Assembly: GCF_039523335.1 (NCBI RefSeq)
Contig: NZ_BAAAFC010000003.1
Span: forward strand, 1-64,000
DNA length: 64,000 nt
Direction of reading: 5' to 3'
From: Marinobacter szutsaonensis
Lineage (GTDB): Bacteria; Pseudomonadota; Gammaproteobacteria; Pseudomonadales; Oleiphilaceae
The notes under the pieces are model-generated. The model was not told the origin of the DNA and did no database searches. It saw only the letters and a list, made by a program, of their open reading frames with translations. Every line of letters starts with the position of its first letter. Positions within the stretch are counted from its first letter, which is position 1. Below are positions 1 to 10,751 of the stretch, piece by piece. The translations under genes and the position numbers were made by a program.

Positions 1-155
1 CCCCTGTCTCAGTGGCTTGTCCCTCAGAAGTGGTGCGCATTCTACAGCCCTCAGGGAAACTGTCAACGACCAATTTCGGTTTATTTTCCCGGACTTCGGT
101 TTCCACCTATTCGACTGTTCAAACGCCACTCAATGCGGTCAACTTATGACCTGTT

Positions 156-764
156 TCAGCCTCTTTTGGCCGTTCTCAGCGGAACCAGGGAATACCAGCC
201 GAACCAGTACCCTCTTATGACAAGCAAAAAGACCACCACCAATCCATAGATCACCATCTCGGTAATATCGCTTCTGGCCTGAAAGATGAAATGCAGCCAC
301 ACCAGAGCGACAGCCGGATAGATCAGACGGTGCAGCGGTTTCCACCGACGCCCCAACCTGCGCATCATCGCTTTGGTGGAGCTGGCCGCCAGGGGAATCA
401 ACAGCAGAAATGCCAGGCTTCCGAAGATAATGTATGGGCGCTTGGTGAACGTCGCCCACAAATCGGTCCACCCCAGAATGAACTGCAGAAACGCCATCAG
501 GTGGAGCGTCGCATAAAAGAACGCGAACAAACCGACCATCCTGCGCACTTTGATCCACCCGGACCAATGGCTCCAGCGAGCCAGGGGCGTCATTGACAGA
601 GTCACGATCAGCAACTGGAGTGCCGACAGGCCGAGCGTCTCGGTAACCCTCTGCCCCGGGTCGGGACCGAGGGAACCCGTGGCGATATCGAGGACCAGTA
701 ACGCAAGTGGCACACAGGACAGCAGGAAGACCAGTATTCTGAACGGCAGCATCGGGATGGTCAT
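156..764 (-). CDS. msrQ: MsrQ, heme-binding membrane subunit of the MsrPQ system
   Basis: Integral membrane protein of 202 aa with about five to six hydrophobic helices and no soluble domain, the usual size for MsrQ (YedZ). The family passes electrons from the respiratory chain through heme to periplasmic MsrP, which repairs oxidised methionines. Candidate heme-ligand histidines lie in helices (YATLHLMAF near residue 87, LHRLIYP near 144 and VWLHFIF near 156). It starts 19 bp downstream of the msrP stop on the same strand, so the two genes form one operon. Function is assigned from sequence style and pairing with msrP. Confidence 0.93.
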   Translation of the reverse strand: MTIPMLPFRILVFLLSCVPLALLVLDIATGSLGPDPGQRVTETLGLSALQLLIVTLSMTPLARWSHWSGWIKVRRMVGLFAFFYATLHLMAFLQFILGWTDLWATFTKRPYIIFGSLAFLLLIPLAASSTKAMMRRLGRRWKPLHRLIYPAVALVWLHFIFQARSDITEMVIYGLVVVFLLVIRGYWFGWYSLVPLRTAKRG

Positions 765-783
765 GGTTGGTCGTGCTTTCCCC

Positions 784-1761
784 TCAATAGTACTTGGTCA
801 GGTCCATACCCTTGTACAGGTGGGCAACCTGCTCGCCATAACCGTTGAACTTCCGCGTTTCCATCCAGTTGGGGCTCAACAGCCCTGACGGCAGCCGGCG
901 CTCACGCTTCTGGCTCCAGCGCGGATGGTCCACCTCCGGGTTCACGTTGGCGTAGAAGCCGTACTCCTGCGGAGCAATCATCTCCCAGGTGGTTTTCGGC
1001 CGCTCTTCCTGGAAACGGATCTTCACGATGGACTTGATACTCTTGAAACCGTATTTCCAGGGCACAACCAGCCGCATGGGCGCACCATTCTGCTTCGGCA
1101 GGGTTTTACCGTAGAGTCCGACCGCCATGAAGCTCAGCTCGTTCATGGCTTCATCCATCCTCAGCCCCTCCTGGTAGGGCCAGTCGATGGTACTGAACAG
1201 TGAACGCTGGGCCCTCATCTGGTCCGGGTCGTGGAGCGTCTCAAAATAGACGTATTTGGCCCGGGAGTTCGGTTCGAAGCGCTTGAGCATGTCCGCCAGG
1301 GGAATCCCGATCCAGGGGATCACCATGGACCAGGCTTCAACACAGCGTAGCCGGTAGATACGTTCCTGGTAGTCATGGGGACGGACCAGATCGTCCAGGG
1401 CATAGGTTCCGGGCTTGTCGCACTCCCCCTCCACGACCACGGACCAGGGATCCACGGACATCTCGTCCGCGTACTGGGCGGGATCGCCCTTACCGGTTCC
1501 GAACTCGTAGAAGTTGTTGTAACGGGTAACATCGTCATACGGGGTTTTCTCCTCGTCGGTGGAGAAGCCCGGCATGGCTGTAAATTCGAGGGATTCGCCC
1601 TGTATCGGTAAGGCTGCGGCGTCCACGAGGCGAGGCACGCCGGCGCCAGCAAGAGCAGCCGCAACCATGCCACCCATGAAACGACGGCGGTCGAGGTAGA
1701 GCGATTCGGGCGTGACGTCAGAATGGGAAAGGGCCCAGGACGGGCGTTTCTTGATAAGCAT
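784..1761 (-). CDS. msrP: MsrP, periplasmic molybdopterin methionine-sulfoxide reductase
   Basis: 325 aa, the length of E. coli MsrP (YedY). A twin-arginine signal is visible near residues 25-30 (DRRRFMGG followed by an alanine-rich hydrophobic stretch), so the protein is exported folded with its Mo cofactor. The Mo-ligating cysteine is in YRLRCVEAW at about residue 140. The sulfite-oxidase-type Mo-pterin fold covers roughly residues 100-300. It reduces protein-bound methionine sulfoxide in the periplasm using electrons from MsrQ, encoded directly downstream. The start is an ATG after a short leader and fits the Tat signal length. Confidence 0.95.
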   Translation of the reverse strand: MLIKKRPSWALSHSDVTPESLYLDRRRFMGGMVAAALAGAGVPRLVDAAALPIQGESLEFTAMPGFSTDEEKTPYDDVTRYNNFYEFGTGKGDPAQYADEMSVDPWSVVVEGECDKPGTYALDDLVRPHDYQERIYRLRCVEAWSMVIPWIGIPLADMLKRFEPNSRAKYVYFETLHDPDQMRAQRSLFSTIDWPYQEGLRMDEAMNELSFMAVGLYGKTLPKQNGAPMRLVVPWKYGFKSIKSIVKIRFQEERPKTTWEMIAPQEYGFYANVNPEVDHPRWSQKRERRLPSGLLSPNWMETRKFNGYGEQVAHLYKGMDLTKYY

Positions 1762-1818
1762 CGGGAATCTCCGTTAACCAGAAGCCTGATTGGTTGACCG
1801 GAGCATCCCGTAAGAATT

Positions 1819-1839
1819 CCCCGGGCACCAGGCCCGGGG
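1819..1839 (-). terminator. Stem-loop downstream of pssA
   Basis: An 8-bp perfect inverted repeat (CCCCGGGC / GCCCGGGG, 5-nt loop) lies 25 bp past the pssA stop. On the minus strand it is followed by AATTCTTAC, only a weak U-rich tail. It could terminate pssA transcription before msrP, but efficiency is uncertain. Confidence 0.45.
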
Positions 1840-1863
1840 CAATGACTGCAGGGTTGTTACGCC

Positions 1864-2691
1864 TTATTGACGGCGTGGTTTGCCGCGAAACAGGGCGCGG
1901 GCAGGTCCGGACAACGCATAGAGCAGAAACACGGTAAACAATACGGTTGCCGGATCCAGGGCGATCACAACAAGCATCAGCACTACGAGCAAGATGGCAG
2001 CGAACGGCACTCGGCCCCGCAGATCAAGATCCTTGAAGCTCCGATAGAGAATATTGCTGACCATCAGCACCCCGGTACCGCCGACCACGATGACCGTCAG
2101 CATGGTCAACCAGGTGGAGGTCTCGAACTGGTGGAAACACCAGACCAGGCCGGCAACACAGGCGGCCGCGGACGGACTGGCCAGCCCGACAAAGAACTTC
2201 TTGTCCACCGAACCGATCTGGGTATTGAAGCGCGCCAACCGCAAGGCAGCGCCGGCAACATAGATGAACGTGATGGCCCAGCCGAACTTGCCAAGGCCAT
2301 TCAGGGACCAGAAAAAGGCCACCAGCCCCGGCGCCACGCCGAAGGCCACCATGTCCGCGAGACTGTCGTACTCCTCGCCGAACTTGCTCTGGGTGTTGGT
2401 CATCCGTGCGACACGGCCATCCAGGCCGTCGAGGATCATGGAAACAAAGATCGCAATCGCCGCGTTATCAAAGACACCGTTGGCGGCCGAGACGATGGCA
2501 TAAAACCCCGAAAACAGGGAGGCAGTTGTCAGCGCGTTTGGCAGCAGGTAAATACCCTTGCGACGGACAGGCGCCCCTTCGACCAGCTCCTCTTCCACGA
2601 CCTCACCGGAATCGATCTCCGGATCCGGGGTCTCTTGCTGTTCGTTCTTGAAGGTGGCTTCTGCGTCGACAGATTTTTTCTCGTCAGTCAT
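1864..2691 (-). CDS. pssA: CDP-diacylglycerol--serine O-phosphatidyltransferase
   Basis: About 275 aa multi-pass membrane enzyme that makes phosphatidylserine, the precursor of phosphatidylethanolamine. The CDP-alcohol phosphotransferase signature DG-x2-AR-x8-G-x3-D-x3-D is intact (DGLDGRVARMTNTQSKFGEE, then YDSLADM). Hydrophobic helices follow to the end, and the N-terminal 50 residues are acidic and polar. I chose the ATG at 2691 because GGAG lies 8 nt upstream; an in-frame ATG at 2712 is also possible. This is the membrane-bound PssA of the ilvC neighbourhood in Pseudomonas-like genomes. The ilvC terminator lies just upstream, so pssA probably has its own promoter. Confidence 0.93.
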   Translation of the reverse strand: MTDEKKSVDAEATFKNEQQETPDPEIDSGEVVEEELVEGAPVRRKGIYLLPNALTTASLFSGFYAIVSAANGVFDNAAIAIFVSMILDGLDGRVARMTNTQSKFGEEYDSLADMVAFGVAPGLVAFFWSLNGLGKFGWAITFIYVAGAALRLARFNTQIGSVDKKFFVGLASPSAAACVAGLVWCFHQFETSTWLTMLTVIVVGGTGVLMVSNILYRSFKDLDLRGRVPFAAILLVVLMLVVIALDPATVLFTVFLLYALSGPARALFRGKPRRQ

Positions 2692-2730
2692 TCCTGGAAC
2701 TCCGGAAAGCATTTGGGCGGAGTATATACG

Positions 2731-2758
2731 AAAAACGCGGCCACCCGGGCCGCGTTTT
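2731..2758 (-). terminator. Rho-independent terminator of ilvBNC
   Basis: An 11-bp stem (AAAACGCGGCC / GGCCGCGTTTT, loop of 5 nt) is followed on the minus strand by a run of five T. It lies 25 bp after the ilvC stop and ends the ilvBNC transcript before pssA. Confidence 0.88.
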
Positions 2759-2782
2759 CGAAAACTGTGCCGGGAATCCGGA

Positions 2783-3811
<1,029 letters not shown>

Positions 3812-3865
3812 TTATTTGTGATGGCCCCGCAGGGCCATGATGTTCGAACTTGTCAATTCTGGCCG

Positions 3866-4357
3866 TTACAGGCTCAGCACCTTCTCGCCGCGGGCAATTC
3901 CAGACACCCCGGTACGGACCACTTCCAGCACTCCGGAAGTACCGACGGCCTGGATAAAGCCATCCAGCTTGTCGCTGTCACCCGCCAGCTGAACCGTGTA
4001 CACCGAGCTGGTGACGTCCACGATCTGGCCGCGGAAGATATCCACCGTGCGCTTGATCTCGGCACGCTGGGACCCGGTCGCTTTCAGCTTTACCAGCATC
4101 AGCTCGCGCTCAATGTGTGACCCTTCGGTCAGATCCACCAGCTTCACCACTTCAATCAGCTTGTTCAGCTGTTTGGTGATCTGTTCGATGACCTTGTCAG
4201 AACCGGTGGTGGTGACGGTCAGACGGGACAGGGTCTCGTCCTCGGTCGGCGCCACGGTCAGTGTTTCAATGTTGTAGTTGCGCTGGGAGAACAGGCCAAC
4301 CACCCGTGACAGCGCTCCCGGCTCGTTTTCCAGCAAAACAGAAATGATTCGACGCAT
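3866..4357 (-). CDS. ilvN: Acetolactate synthase small (regulatory) subunit
   Basis: 163 aa (IlvH/IlvN type). An N-terminal ACT domain (MRRIISVLLENEPGALSRVV, residues 1-20 onward) binds valine for feedback inhibition, and a C-terminal domain activates the large subunit. The chosen ATG at 4357 gives the canonical MRRII start and has GAGAGGG 8 nt upstream, inside the end of ilvB. A longer frame starts 30 bp earlier but adds unrelated residues. Only 2 bp separate it from the ilvB stop, suggesting translational coupling of the two subunits. Confidence 0.95.
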   Translation of the reverse strand: MRRIISVLLENEPGALSRVVGLFSQRNYNIETLTVAPTEDETLSRLTVTTTGSDKVIEQITKQLNKLIEVVKLVDLTEGSHIERELMLVKLKATGSQRAEIKRTVDIFRGQIVDVTSSVYTVQLAGDSDKLDGFIQAVGTSGVLEVVRTGVSGIARGEKVLSL

Positions 4358-4359
4358 GA

Positions 4360-6078
4360 TCACACCCTCTCCGTCTTGCTGAGCCACATGTCTTTCATGG
4401 AACCGCGGGCTACCTGCATCGGGTAGACATGCTCGAAGCGGTCGACATAGATGTCGACAAACACCAGCCTGTCTTTCATCGCCAGGACTTCCTTGAGCTT
4501 GGACTCAAGGTCTTCCTTCTTCTCGATGCGCACGCCCACGTGGCCATAGGCTTCCGCCAGTTTGATGAAGTCCGGCAGGGACTCCATGTAGGACTGGGAG
4601 TGACGGGACTCGTAGTTCATGTCCTGCCACTGCTTCACCATGCCCAGGGCCTGGTTGTTCAGGTTGATGATTTTCACCGGCAGGTTGTACTGCTTGCAGG
4701 TGGACAGCTCCTGGATGTTCATCTGGATACTGCCCTCACCGGTGATGCACAACACCTCGTCGTCAGGATGGGTCAGCTTGACACCCATCGCCGCCGGCAG
4801 ACCAAAGCCCATGGTGCCCAGGCCACCGGAGTTGATCCAGCGGTTGGGCTTGTCGAACTTGTAGTACTGGGCAGCAAACATCTGGTGCTGGCCCACGTCG
4901 GAGGTAACAAACGCCTCGCCGTTGGTCAGCTTGCACAACAGTTCGATCACTTCCTGCGGCTTGATCACATCCGGACTGGTTTCATAACGCATGCCGTGGA
5001 ACGCACGCCACTCGTCGATCTGCTTCCACCAGGAACCAATGGCGTCGGGATCCGGCTTATCCTTGCTTTCTTTCACCAGGGCAAGCATCTCCTTGAGCAC
5101 CGCATCCACGGGGCCGACGATGGGCACATCCGCTTCCACGGTCTTGGAGATGGAGGCCGGATCGATGTCGATGTGAATGATGCGCGCACCCGGACAGAAC
5201 TTCTCGGTGGCGTTGGTTACCCGGTCATCAAAACGGGCGCCGACACAGAGAATCAGATCCGAGTGGTGCATGGCCATGTTGGCTTCGTAGGTGCCATGCA
5301 TGCCCAGCCAGCCCAGATGCTGCTTGTCGGATGCCGGGTAACAGCCAATCCCCATCAGGGTATTGGTGAGCGGATAACCCAGCATGCGGGTCAGCTCGGT
5401 CAGCTGGTTCGAGGCCTTGCCCAGGATCACACCGCCGCCGGCATAGATAACCGGGCGCTTGGCCGCCAGCAGCATATCGACCGCTTTCTTGATCTGGCCG
5501 GCGTGGCCACGAATGGCCGGATTGTAGGAGCGCAGCTTGACCTTCTTCGGATAGGAATACTCATAGCGCTCGTTCGGCGTGGTCATATCCTTGGGGATAT
5601 CCACCACCACCGGGCCGGGGCGACCGGTCGCGGCAATGTAGTAAGCCTTGCGAATGATTTCGGGGATTTCCTCGGGGTGCCGCACACTCAGGTTGTGCTT
5701 CACCACGGGACGGGAAACACCGATCATGTCGGTTTCCTGGAAGGCATCCTCACCAATGAGGTGGGAGGCAACCTGACCGCACAGAACCACCATGGGGATG
5801 GAATCCATAAAGGCGGTGGCAATGCCGGTGATGGTGTTGGTGGCTCCAGGACCCGAGGTCACCAGTACGGTACCTGGTTTTCCGGTCGCGCGGGCATAAC
5901 CGTCGGCCATGTGGACCGCCGCCTGCTCGTGCCGAACCAGAATATGCTTGACTTTGTCCTGCCTGAACAGCGCATCATAAATATGAAGGGCTGCACCACC
6001 CGGATAGCCGTATATGTATTCGATACCTTCATCCTGAAGGGACCGGATCAGCATATCGGCGCCAGACAATAACTCCAC
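4360..6078 (-). CDS. ilvB: Acetolactate synthase large (catalytic) subunit
   Basis: 572 aa thiamine-diphosphate enzyme (IlvI/IlvB type) that condenses two pyruvates, or pyruvate with 2-oxobutyrate. The ThDP-activating glutamate is in [14 protein letters not shown] (about residue 51). The FAD/central domain and the ThDP-binding stretch [12 protein letters not shown] followed by [14 protein letters not shown] are intact. The start is a GTG, with AGAGGG about 10 nt upstream. It heads the ilvB-ilvN-ilvC operon. The 500-bp upstream region has no obvious leader peptide but contains a palindrome at 6280-6298. Confidence 0.96.
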   Translation of the reverse strand: MELLSGADMLIRSLQDEGIEYIYGYPGGAALHIYDALFRQDKVKHILVRHEQAAVHMADGYARATGKPGTVLVTSGPGATNTITGIATAFMDSIPMVVLCGQVASHLIGEDAFQETDMIGVSRPVVKHNLSVRHPEEIPEIIRKAYYIAATGRPGPVVVDIPKDMTTPNERYEYSYPKKVKLRSYNPAIRGHAGQIKKAVDMLLAAKRPVIYAGGGVILGKASNQLTELTRMLGYPLTNTLMGIGCYPASDKQHLGWLGMHGTYEANMAMHHSDLILCVGARFDDRVTNATEKFCPGARIIHIDIDPASISKTVEADVPIVGPVDAVLKEMLALVKESKDKPDPDAIGSWWKQIDEWRAFHGMRYETSPDVIKPQEVIELLCKLTNGEAFVTSDVGQHQMFAAQYYKFDKPNRWINSGGLGTMGFGLPAAMGVKLTHPDDEVLCITGEGSIQMNIQELSTCKQYNLPVKIINLNNQALGMVKQWQDMNYESRHSQSYMESLPDFIKLAEAYGHVGVRIEKKEDLESKLKEVLAMKDRLVFVDIYVDRFEHVYPMQVARGSMKDMWLSKTERV

Positions 6079-6580
6079 GATTTTCTACCCTCTTCTACGA
6101 GTGAATGAGCCGGGTTTCGTCCCGGTTGCCTGGATTCACGGTCTCCCTGCTTCTTGTGAAAGCGGAACCGGCTTGCTCCTCCACACCTGCAAAATAAGAG
6201 GTTGTCTCCTGGCCAGCCGCCCTCCTGAGGGTTGCGGAGAACGACCAATCAACGGGTTGCACGTAAGCAACAACCAGCGCACATCGGGACCCGATGTGTT
6301 CAGTGTGGTGATTAACGGGGGATACTCGCTCGGGATTGCCTGCCGAATTAACCCCAGTTTCAGGCAATCGCCAATTCTGACAGCGCGAAACTCCCTGTCA
6401 ATAGCCGCCGGCCGTTAATCCACCCAATATGACCGAAGGTCTGCCATACTTGGAGAATCCGGGCCCCGAGATTTGAACCAGACGAAAGAAAATCGGCGTT
6501 CCGGATGGCATGATAGACTTCACCAATAATTCCAACCGGCAGCGGAATCTGACCGGTAGCAAACCACGGCGAGTAGATCC
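6079..6580. other. 502-bp intergenic region between divergent ilvB and the DUF4124 gene
   Basis: No credible gene is visible. The open frames here are short and have no ribosome-binding sites. It must hold the ilvBNC promoter and probably that of the gene at 6581. The only marked structure is a palindrome at 6280-6298. I found no branched-chain-rich leader peptide with a terminator, so classical attenuation is not supported. Confidence 0.6.
6280..6298. promoter_or_regulatory. Perfect palindrome upstream of ilvB (candidate operator)
   Basis: CACATCGGG-A-CCCGATGTG is a 9-bp perfect inverted repeat around a single A, about 200 bp upstream of the ilvB start. There is no adjacent T-run, so it looks more like a protein-binding site than a terminator. 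The binding protein is unknown. Confidence 0.4.
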
Positions 6581-7042
6581 ATGAACAGAAAAATCCTGAT
6601 GTTGACCCTGTTAATGGCTTTGGTACCGGGCATTGCCCACAGCGGTTCCGTCTACAAATGGACGGACGAAAACGGCGTCACCCACTTTGGCGATCGCCAG
6701 CCCACAGGCAGCAAGGCCGAACAGGTCAGTGTCCGTTCCGGCAAGGGTTCGACCAATGCGTCCAGCCGAACCAGCGCCCAGGAGCAGGTTCAGGCCATGG
6801 AACAGGAAGCGGAAAAGCGCGAACTCACCGAGCGTGAGCGGGCCGAGATGGAAGCGATCCGCAAGCAGCGCGAGGCCAACTGTGCGACTGCCCAGTCCAA
6901 CCTGAAGATCATCGACAGCAATGCGCGGATTCAGGTGGAGGAAGATGGCGAGCGGCGGTATCTGTCACCGGAGGAAATTGCCGAGCAGCGGATGCGGTTC
7001 GAGGAGATTGCCGAAGAAAATTGTGGGCCGATGGAAGAATAA
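6581..7042 (+). CDS. DUF4124 domain secreted protein
   Basis: 153 aa. A signal peptide covers about residues 1-22 (basic start, hydrophobic core, AHSGS cleavage region). The DUF4124 motif follows (YKWTDENGVTHFGDRQPTG, residues 25-43). The rest is a charged, glutamate- and arginine-rich helix, likely coiled coil, with two cysteines (about residues 101 and 148). It is probably periplasmic, and its biochemical role is unknown. It is monocistronic and convergent with clpB, and three palindromic repeats follow its stop. Confidence 0.85.
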   Translation: MNRKILMLTLLMALVPGIAHSGSVYKWTDENGVTHFGDRQPTGSKAEQVSVRSGKGSTNASSRTSAQEQVQAMEQEAEKRELTERERAEMEAIRKQREANCATAQSNLKIIDSNARIQVEEDGERRYLSPEEIAEQRMRFEEIAEENCGPMEE

Positions 7043-7053
7043 GAGGTGAAGGT

Positions 7054-7083
7054 GGGGTCAGATGAAGGCGTTCATCTGACCTC
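7054..7083. repeat. 30-bp palindromic repeat, copy 1
   Basis: First copy of a triplet between convergent DUF4124 and clpB. The right end is degenerate (GACCTC instead of GACCCC). The left flank has the TGAA tag. Confidence 0.9.
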
Positions 7084-7116
7084 GGGGGAACGACGGCTCG
7101 GGCTGGATGTAAAAAT

Positions 7117-7146
7117 GGGGTCATATGGAAGCCTTCATCTGACCCC
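7117..7146. repeat. 30-bp palindromic repeat, copy 2
   Basis: Middle copy of the triplet, starting 63 bp after copy 1. The left arm is diverged (GGGGTCATATGGAA); the right arm is canonical. Confidence 0.9.
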
Positions 7147-7180
7147 GTCTTAGACGTTACCCCGAGTCAGACTTGAAAAT

Positions 7181-7210
7181 GGGGTCAGAAGAAAGCTTTC
7201 TTCTGACCCC
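7181..7210. repeat. 30-bp palindromic repeat, copy 3 (perfect palindrome)
   Basis: Starts 64 bp after copy 2 and ends 31 bp before the clpB stop. It is a perfect 15+15 palindrome centred on AAGCTT, with arms GGGGTCAGAAGAAAG. It is identical to copy 19. Flanks read TTGAAAAT on the left and ACTTCAAA on the right. Confidence 0.93.
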
Positions 7211-7241
7211 TACTTCAAACACCGGCTTTGCCCGATACCGA

Positions 7242-9818
7242 TCAGGCCTTCTCGAACACCAGCTGGTGATCCTTCACCGTGCCGCGAATGGTATCCCCCG
7301 ACACAAACTCTCCCTGGAGCAGTTTCTGCGCCAGCGGGTTCTCGATGTTCCGCTGGATCGCCCGCTTCAGCGGCCGTGCACCGTAAACCGGGTCGTAACC
7401 CACTTCCGCCAGCAGGTCCATGGCAGCGTCGTCCAGCTCCAGCTTCATGTCCTGTTCCTTAAGACGCTTGCTCAGGCCGGCGATCTGGATCTTGGCGATG
7501 CCACGGATCTGATCTTCCGCCAGCGGATGGAACACCACCACTTCGTCCACGCGGTTGATGAATTCAGGGCGGAAATGGGTGCCTACAACTTCCATCACCG
7601 CATTCTTCATGGCCTCGTAGTTCTCCTCACCCGCTTTCTGCTGGATGATGTCGGAGCCCAGGTTCGAGGTCATCACGATAACGGTATTGCGGAAGTCCAC
7701 CGTGCGGCCCTGGCCATCGGTCAGGCGGCCATCCTCAAGCACCTGAAGGAGGATGTTGAACACATCCGGGTGCGCCTTCTCCACCTCATCCAGCAACAGC
7801 ACTGAATACGGCCGGCGGCGTACCGCTTCGGTCAGGTAACCACCCTCTTCGTAACCGACATATCCCGGAGGCGCACCGATCAGCCGAGCTACGGAGTGCT
7901 TCTCCATAAACTCGGACATGTCGATACGCACCATGGCTTCCTCGGTATCGAACAGGAAGGATGCCAGCGATTTACACAGCTCGGTCTTGCCCACCCCGGT
8001 CGGGCCGAGGAACAGGAACGAGCCGTTGGGCCGGTTCGGATCGGAAAGACCGGCACGGGAACGACGAACCGCATTGGAAACCGCTTCCACCGCCTCATCC
8101 TGACCGATCACCCGGTCGTGCAGGGCCTCTTCCATACGCATGAGCTTGTCGCGCTCGCCTTCGAGCATCTTGGATACCGGGATGCCAGTCCACTTCGAGA
8201 CCACCTCGGCGATCTCTTCATCCGTAACCCGGTTACGCAGCAGCTCCATCTTCTTCATCTCGGCCTGGCCGGCCATTTGCAGCTGGCGCTCCAGCTCCGG
8301 AATCTTGCCGTACTGCAACTCGGACATGCGGCCAAGATCGCCAGCGCGCCGTGCGTTTTCCAGGTCAATCCGTGCCTGCTCCAGATCGCTCTTGATTTTC
8401 TGGGAGCCGTGCAGCGCCGCTTTCTCGGAGTTCCAGACTTCCTCCAGGTCGGCGTATTCCCGCTCGACTCCGGCAATCACCTCGGAAAGCTCTGACAGCC
8501 GCTTCTTGGACGCCTCGTCCTTCTCTTTCTTCAAGGCCTCGCGCTCGATCTTCAGCTGGATCAACCGGCGCTCGAGACGGTCCAGGGCCTCGGGCTTGGA
8601 ATCCATCTCCATGCGGATCTGACTGGCGGCTTCGTCCACCAGGTCGATCGCCTTGTCCGGCAGTTGCCGGTCGGTGATGTACCGGTGGGACAGCTTCGCC
8701 GCCGCGATGATGGCACCATCGGTGACTTCAACACCGTGGTGAACCTCGTAGCGCTCTTTCAGGCCACGCAGGATAGCGATGGTGTCTTCCTCACTCGGCT
8801 CGCTGACCAGGACCTTCTGGAACCGGCGCTCGAGGGCGGCATCTTTCTCGATGTTCTCGCGGTACTCGTCCAGAGTGGTGGCACCCACGCAATGCAACTC
8901 ACCCCGAGCCAGAGCCGGCTTGAGCATGTTGCCGGCGTCCATGGAGCCTTCGGCCTTGCCGGCGCCGACCATGGTGTGAATCTCGTCAATAAACAGGATG
9001 ATCTGCCCTTCCTGCTTGGACAGCTCGTTCAGCAGGGCCTTCAGGCGCTCCTCGAATTCACCGCGGAACTTGGCACCGGCGATCAGTGAGCCCATGTCCA
9101 GGGACAGCACTTTTTTGTCCTTCAGGCCATCGGGCACTTCGCCGTTGACGATGCGCTGGGCCAGACCTTCGACAATGGCGGTCTTACCCACGCCAGGTTC
9201 ACCGATCAGTACCGGGTTGTTCTTGCGCCGGCGCTGCAGCACCTGGATGGTGCGGCGAATCTCGTCGTCACGACCGATGACCGGGTCGAGTTTGCCTTCG
9301 GCGGCGCGCTCGGTGAGGTCGATAGTGTACTTGGACAGGGCCTGGCGGTTTTCCTCGGCACCCGGATCGGTGACAGCCTCACCACCACGGACCTCGTCGA
9401 TGGCCTTTTCCAGAGCGGCTTTGTCCACGCCCTGCTCGCGCAGTACCCGGCCGAGGGTGCCCCGGTCTTCCAGGGCGGCCAGCAGCATCAGTTCACTGGA
9501 AATAAACTGGTCTTTGCGCTTCTGGGACAGTTTGTCAGCCATGTTGAGCAGGCGGCCCATGTCGTTGGACATGGAGACATCGCCGGCGGAACCTTTCACT
9601 TCCGGGAGGTTCTCGATTTCCTGGGCGATGGCCTGGCGGATGCGTGCCGGGTCCGCGCCGGCCTGCTTCAGCAGCGGCTTGATGGAGCTGCCGTCCTGGT
9701 CCAGCAGTGCCTGCATCAAATGCAGCGGCTCAATGAAGTTGTGGTCCTTGCCAACCGCGAGCGACTGCGCGTCCGCCAGCGCGGTCTGCAGTTTGCTGGT
9801 GAGCTTGTCGATTCTCAT
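7242..9818 (-). CDS. clpB: ClpB disaggregase
   Basis: 858 aa, full length for this AAA+ hexameric chaperone, which works with DnaK to pull proteins out of aggregates. In order: the N-terminal Clp repeat domain (about 1-145); AAA-1 with Walker [14 protein letters not shown] (about residue 205) and Walker [19 protein letters not shown]; the coiled-coil M domain (about 410-525); and AAA-2 with Walker [14 protein letters not shown] (about 605) and Walker [15 protein letters not shown]. The ATG at 9818 lies downstream of a sigma-32-type promoter at 9901-9928. The gene is convergent with the DUF4124 gene, and the gap holds three palindromic repeats. Confidence 0.97.
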   Translation of the reverse strand: MRIDKLTSKLQTALADAQSLAVGKDHNFIEPLHLMQALLDQDGSSIKPLLKQAGADPARIRQAIAQEIENLPEVKGSAGDVSMSNDMGRLLNMADKLSQKRKDQFISSELMLLAALEDRGTLGRVLREQGVDKAALEKAIDEVRGGEAVTDPGAEENRQALSKYTIDLTERAAEGKLDPVIGRDDEIRRTIQVLQRRRKNNPVLIGEPGVGKTAIVEGLAQRIVNGEVPDGLKDKKVLSLDMGSLIAGAKFRGEFEERLKALLNELSKQEGQIILFIDEIHTMVGAGKAEGSMDAGNMLKPALARGELHCVGATTLDEYRENIEKDAALERRFQKVLVSEPSEEDTIAILRGLKERYEVHHGVEVTDGAIIAAAKLSHRYITDRQLPDKAIDLVDEAASQIRMEMDSKPEALDRLERRLIQLKIEREALKKEKDEASKKRLSELSEVIAGVEREYADLEEVWNSEKAALHGSQKIKSDLEQARIDLENARRAGDLGRMSELQYGKIPELERQLQMAGQAEMKKMELLRNRVTDEEIAEVVSKWTGIPVSKMLEGERDKLMRMEEALHDRVIGQDEAVEAVSNAVRRSRAGLSDPNRPNGSFLFLGPTGVGKTELCKSLASFLFDTEEAMVRIDMSEFMEKHSVARLIGAPPGYVGYEEGGYLTEAVRRRPYSVLLLDEVEKAHPDVFNILLQVLEDGRLTDGQGRTVDFRNTVIVMTSNLGSDIIQQKAGEENYEAMKNAVMEVVGTHFRPEFINRVDEVVVFHPLAEDQIRGIAKIQIAGLSKRLKEQDMKLELDDAAMDLLAEVGYDPVYGARPLKRAIQRNIENPLAQKLLQGEFVSGDTIRGTVKDHQLVFEKA

Positions 9819-9900
9819 GTTTCCGTTTCCCTAATTCAGTTAGCGGATATCTGGCGAACCCTTTGGCGGTTCGGTTATATCCAAATTGCTTTGCATTTAA

Positions 9901-9928
9901 ATGTAGGGGCGGCGGGAGGGACTTCAAG
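9901..9928 (-). promoter_or_regulatory. Sigma-32 (heat-shock) type promoter for clpB
   Basis: On the minus strand CTTGAA (9923-9928) is followed after 13 nt by CCCCTACAT (9901-9909), closely matching the RpoH consensus CTTGAA / CCCCATNT. It lies about 85 bp upstream of the clpB ATG, as expected for a heat-shock gene. Confidence 0.8.
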
Positions 9929-9995
9929 CTCCGGGGATCTGATTTTGGTGGGAAATTGACCGTGATCATATGTGTTCGGGGCAGACTCATAGGTG

Positions 9996-10751
9996 CTAGT
10001 TCATCCAGATGAGCGTAGCCATACGCCCGGTCTGACCATCACGCCGATAGGAGAAAAACCAATCTCGATCGCGAACGGTGCAGAGGCTGCCGCCGGAGAC
10101 GGAGCGAACGCCGGCACTGGCCAGGCGTTGTCGGGCCAATTGGTAGATGTCGGCCAGGTAGTGACCAGGGCGAGCGCCCTCTTCTTTGAATGCTCTGGCG
10201 GCACCCGGATCGTGTGACAGGAACGCCTCGCGAACTTCCGGGCCGACTTCAAATTGTTTCGGGCCGATGGCCGGGCCGAGCCAGGCGATCAGTTCATCGC
10301 CGGGCTCGGCCATGACGCCAATCAGGTTTTCAAGCACGCCGCCACACAGGCTTCGCCAGCCGGCGTGGGCGGCACCGACCACGCTGCCCTGTCGGTCGCA
10401 CAACACCACCGGCAGGCAGTCGGCGGTCAGGATGGCGCAGGCAATTCCCGGTTCCCGGGTGAAGCTGGCATCGGCTTCCGGGACCGTGGCGACGTTGTCT
10501 GCGGTGATCTCCACCACTTCGGTGCCGTGGACCTGGTTCAGCCAGGCGATGCAGGCGGCGTCCAGGCCGGTGAATTCGGCCAGGCGCTGTCGATTGGACT
10601 GAACATGGTCGGGGTTATCTCCGACATGACTACCGAGGTTGAGGCTGTCCCAGGGTGGCTGGCTGACACCGCCCTGGCGGGTGGTGCACAGCGTCTGGAC
10701 ATTTCTGGGCACGGACCATTCCGGGCGGAGGACGAGCTGCTCAGAAATCAT
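9996..10751 (-). CDS. pgeF: PgeF/YfiH, peptidoglycan editing factor (polyphenol oxidase family)
   Basis: 251 aa single-domain protein of the DUF152/multicopper-polyphenol-oxidase-like family. Metal/active-site residues are visible in ILTADCLPVVLCD, GAAHAGWRSLCGGVLEN and IAWLGPAIGP. In E. coli the family removes wrongly incorporated L-serine from peptidoglycan precursors. The start overlaps the rluD stop by 11 bp, so the two are co-translated. The same rluD-pgeF-clpB order occurs in Pseudomonas. Confidence 0.93.
   Translation of the reverse strand: MISEQLVLRPEWSVPRNVQTLCTTRQGGVSQPPWDSLNLGSHVGDNPDHVQSNRQRLAEFTGLDAACIAWLNQVHGTEVVEITADNVATVPEADASFTREPGIACAILTADCLPVVLCDRQGSVVGAAHAGWRSLCGGVLENLIGVMAEPGDELIAWLGPAIGPKQFEVGPEVREAFLSHDPGAARAFKEEGARPGHYLADIYQLARQRLASAGVRSVSGGSLCTVRDRDWFFSYRRDGQTGRMATLIWMN

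Noticed and set aside
17..220. Open frame at the left edge overlapping the end of msrQ
   Set aside because: No ribosome site, no recognisable features and antisense overlap with msrQ. Positions 1-155 hold nothing I can support.
7054..7210. Possible CRISPR array (30-bp repeats, 33-37-bp spacers)
   Set aside because: Only two or three repeats per site, sites are dispersed among housekeeping genes, repeats are almost perfect palindromes with variable sequence, linkers are similar to each other, and no cas genes are present.
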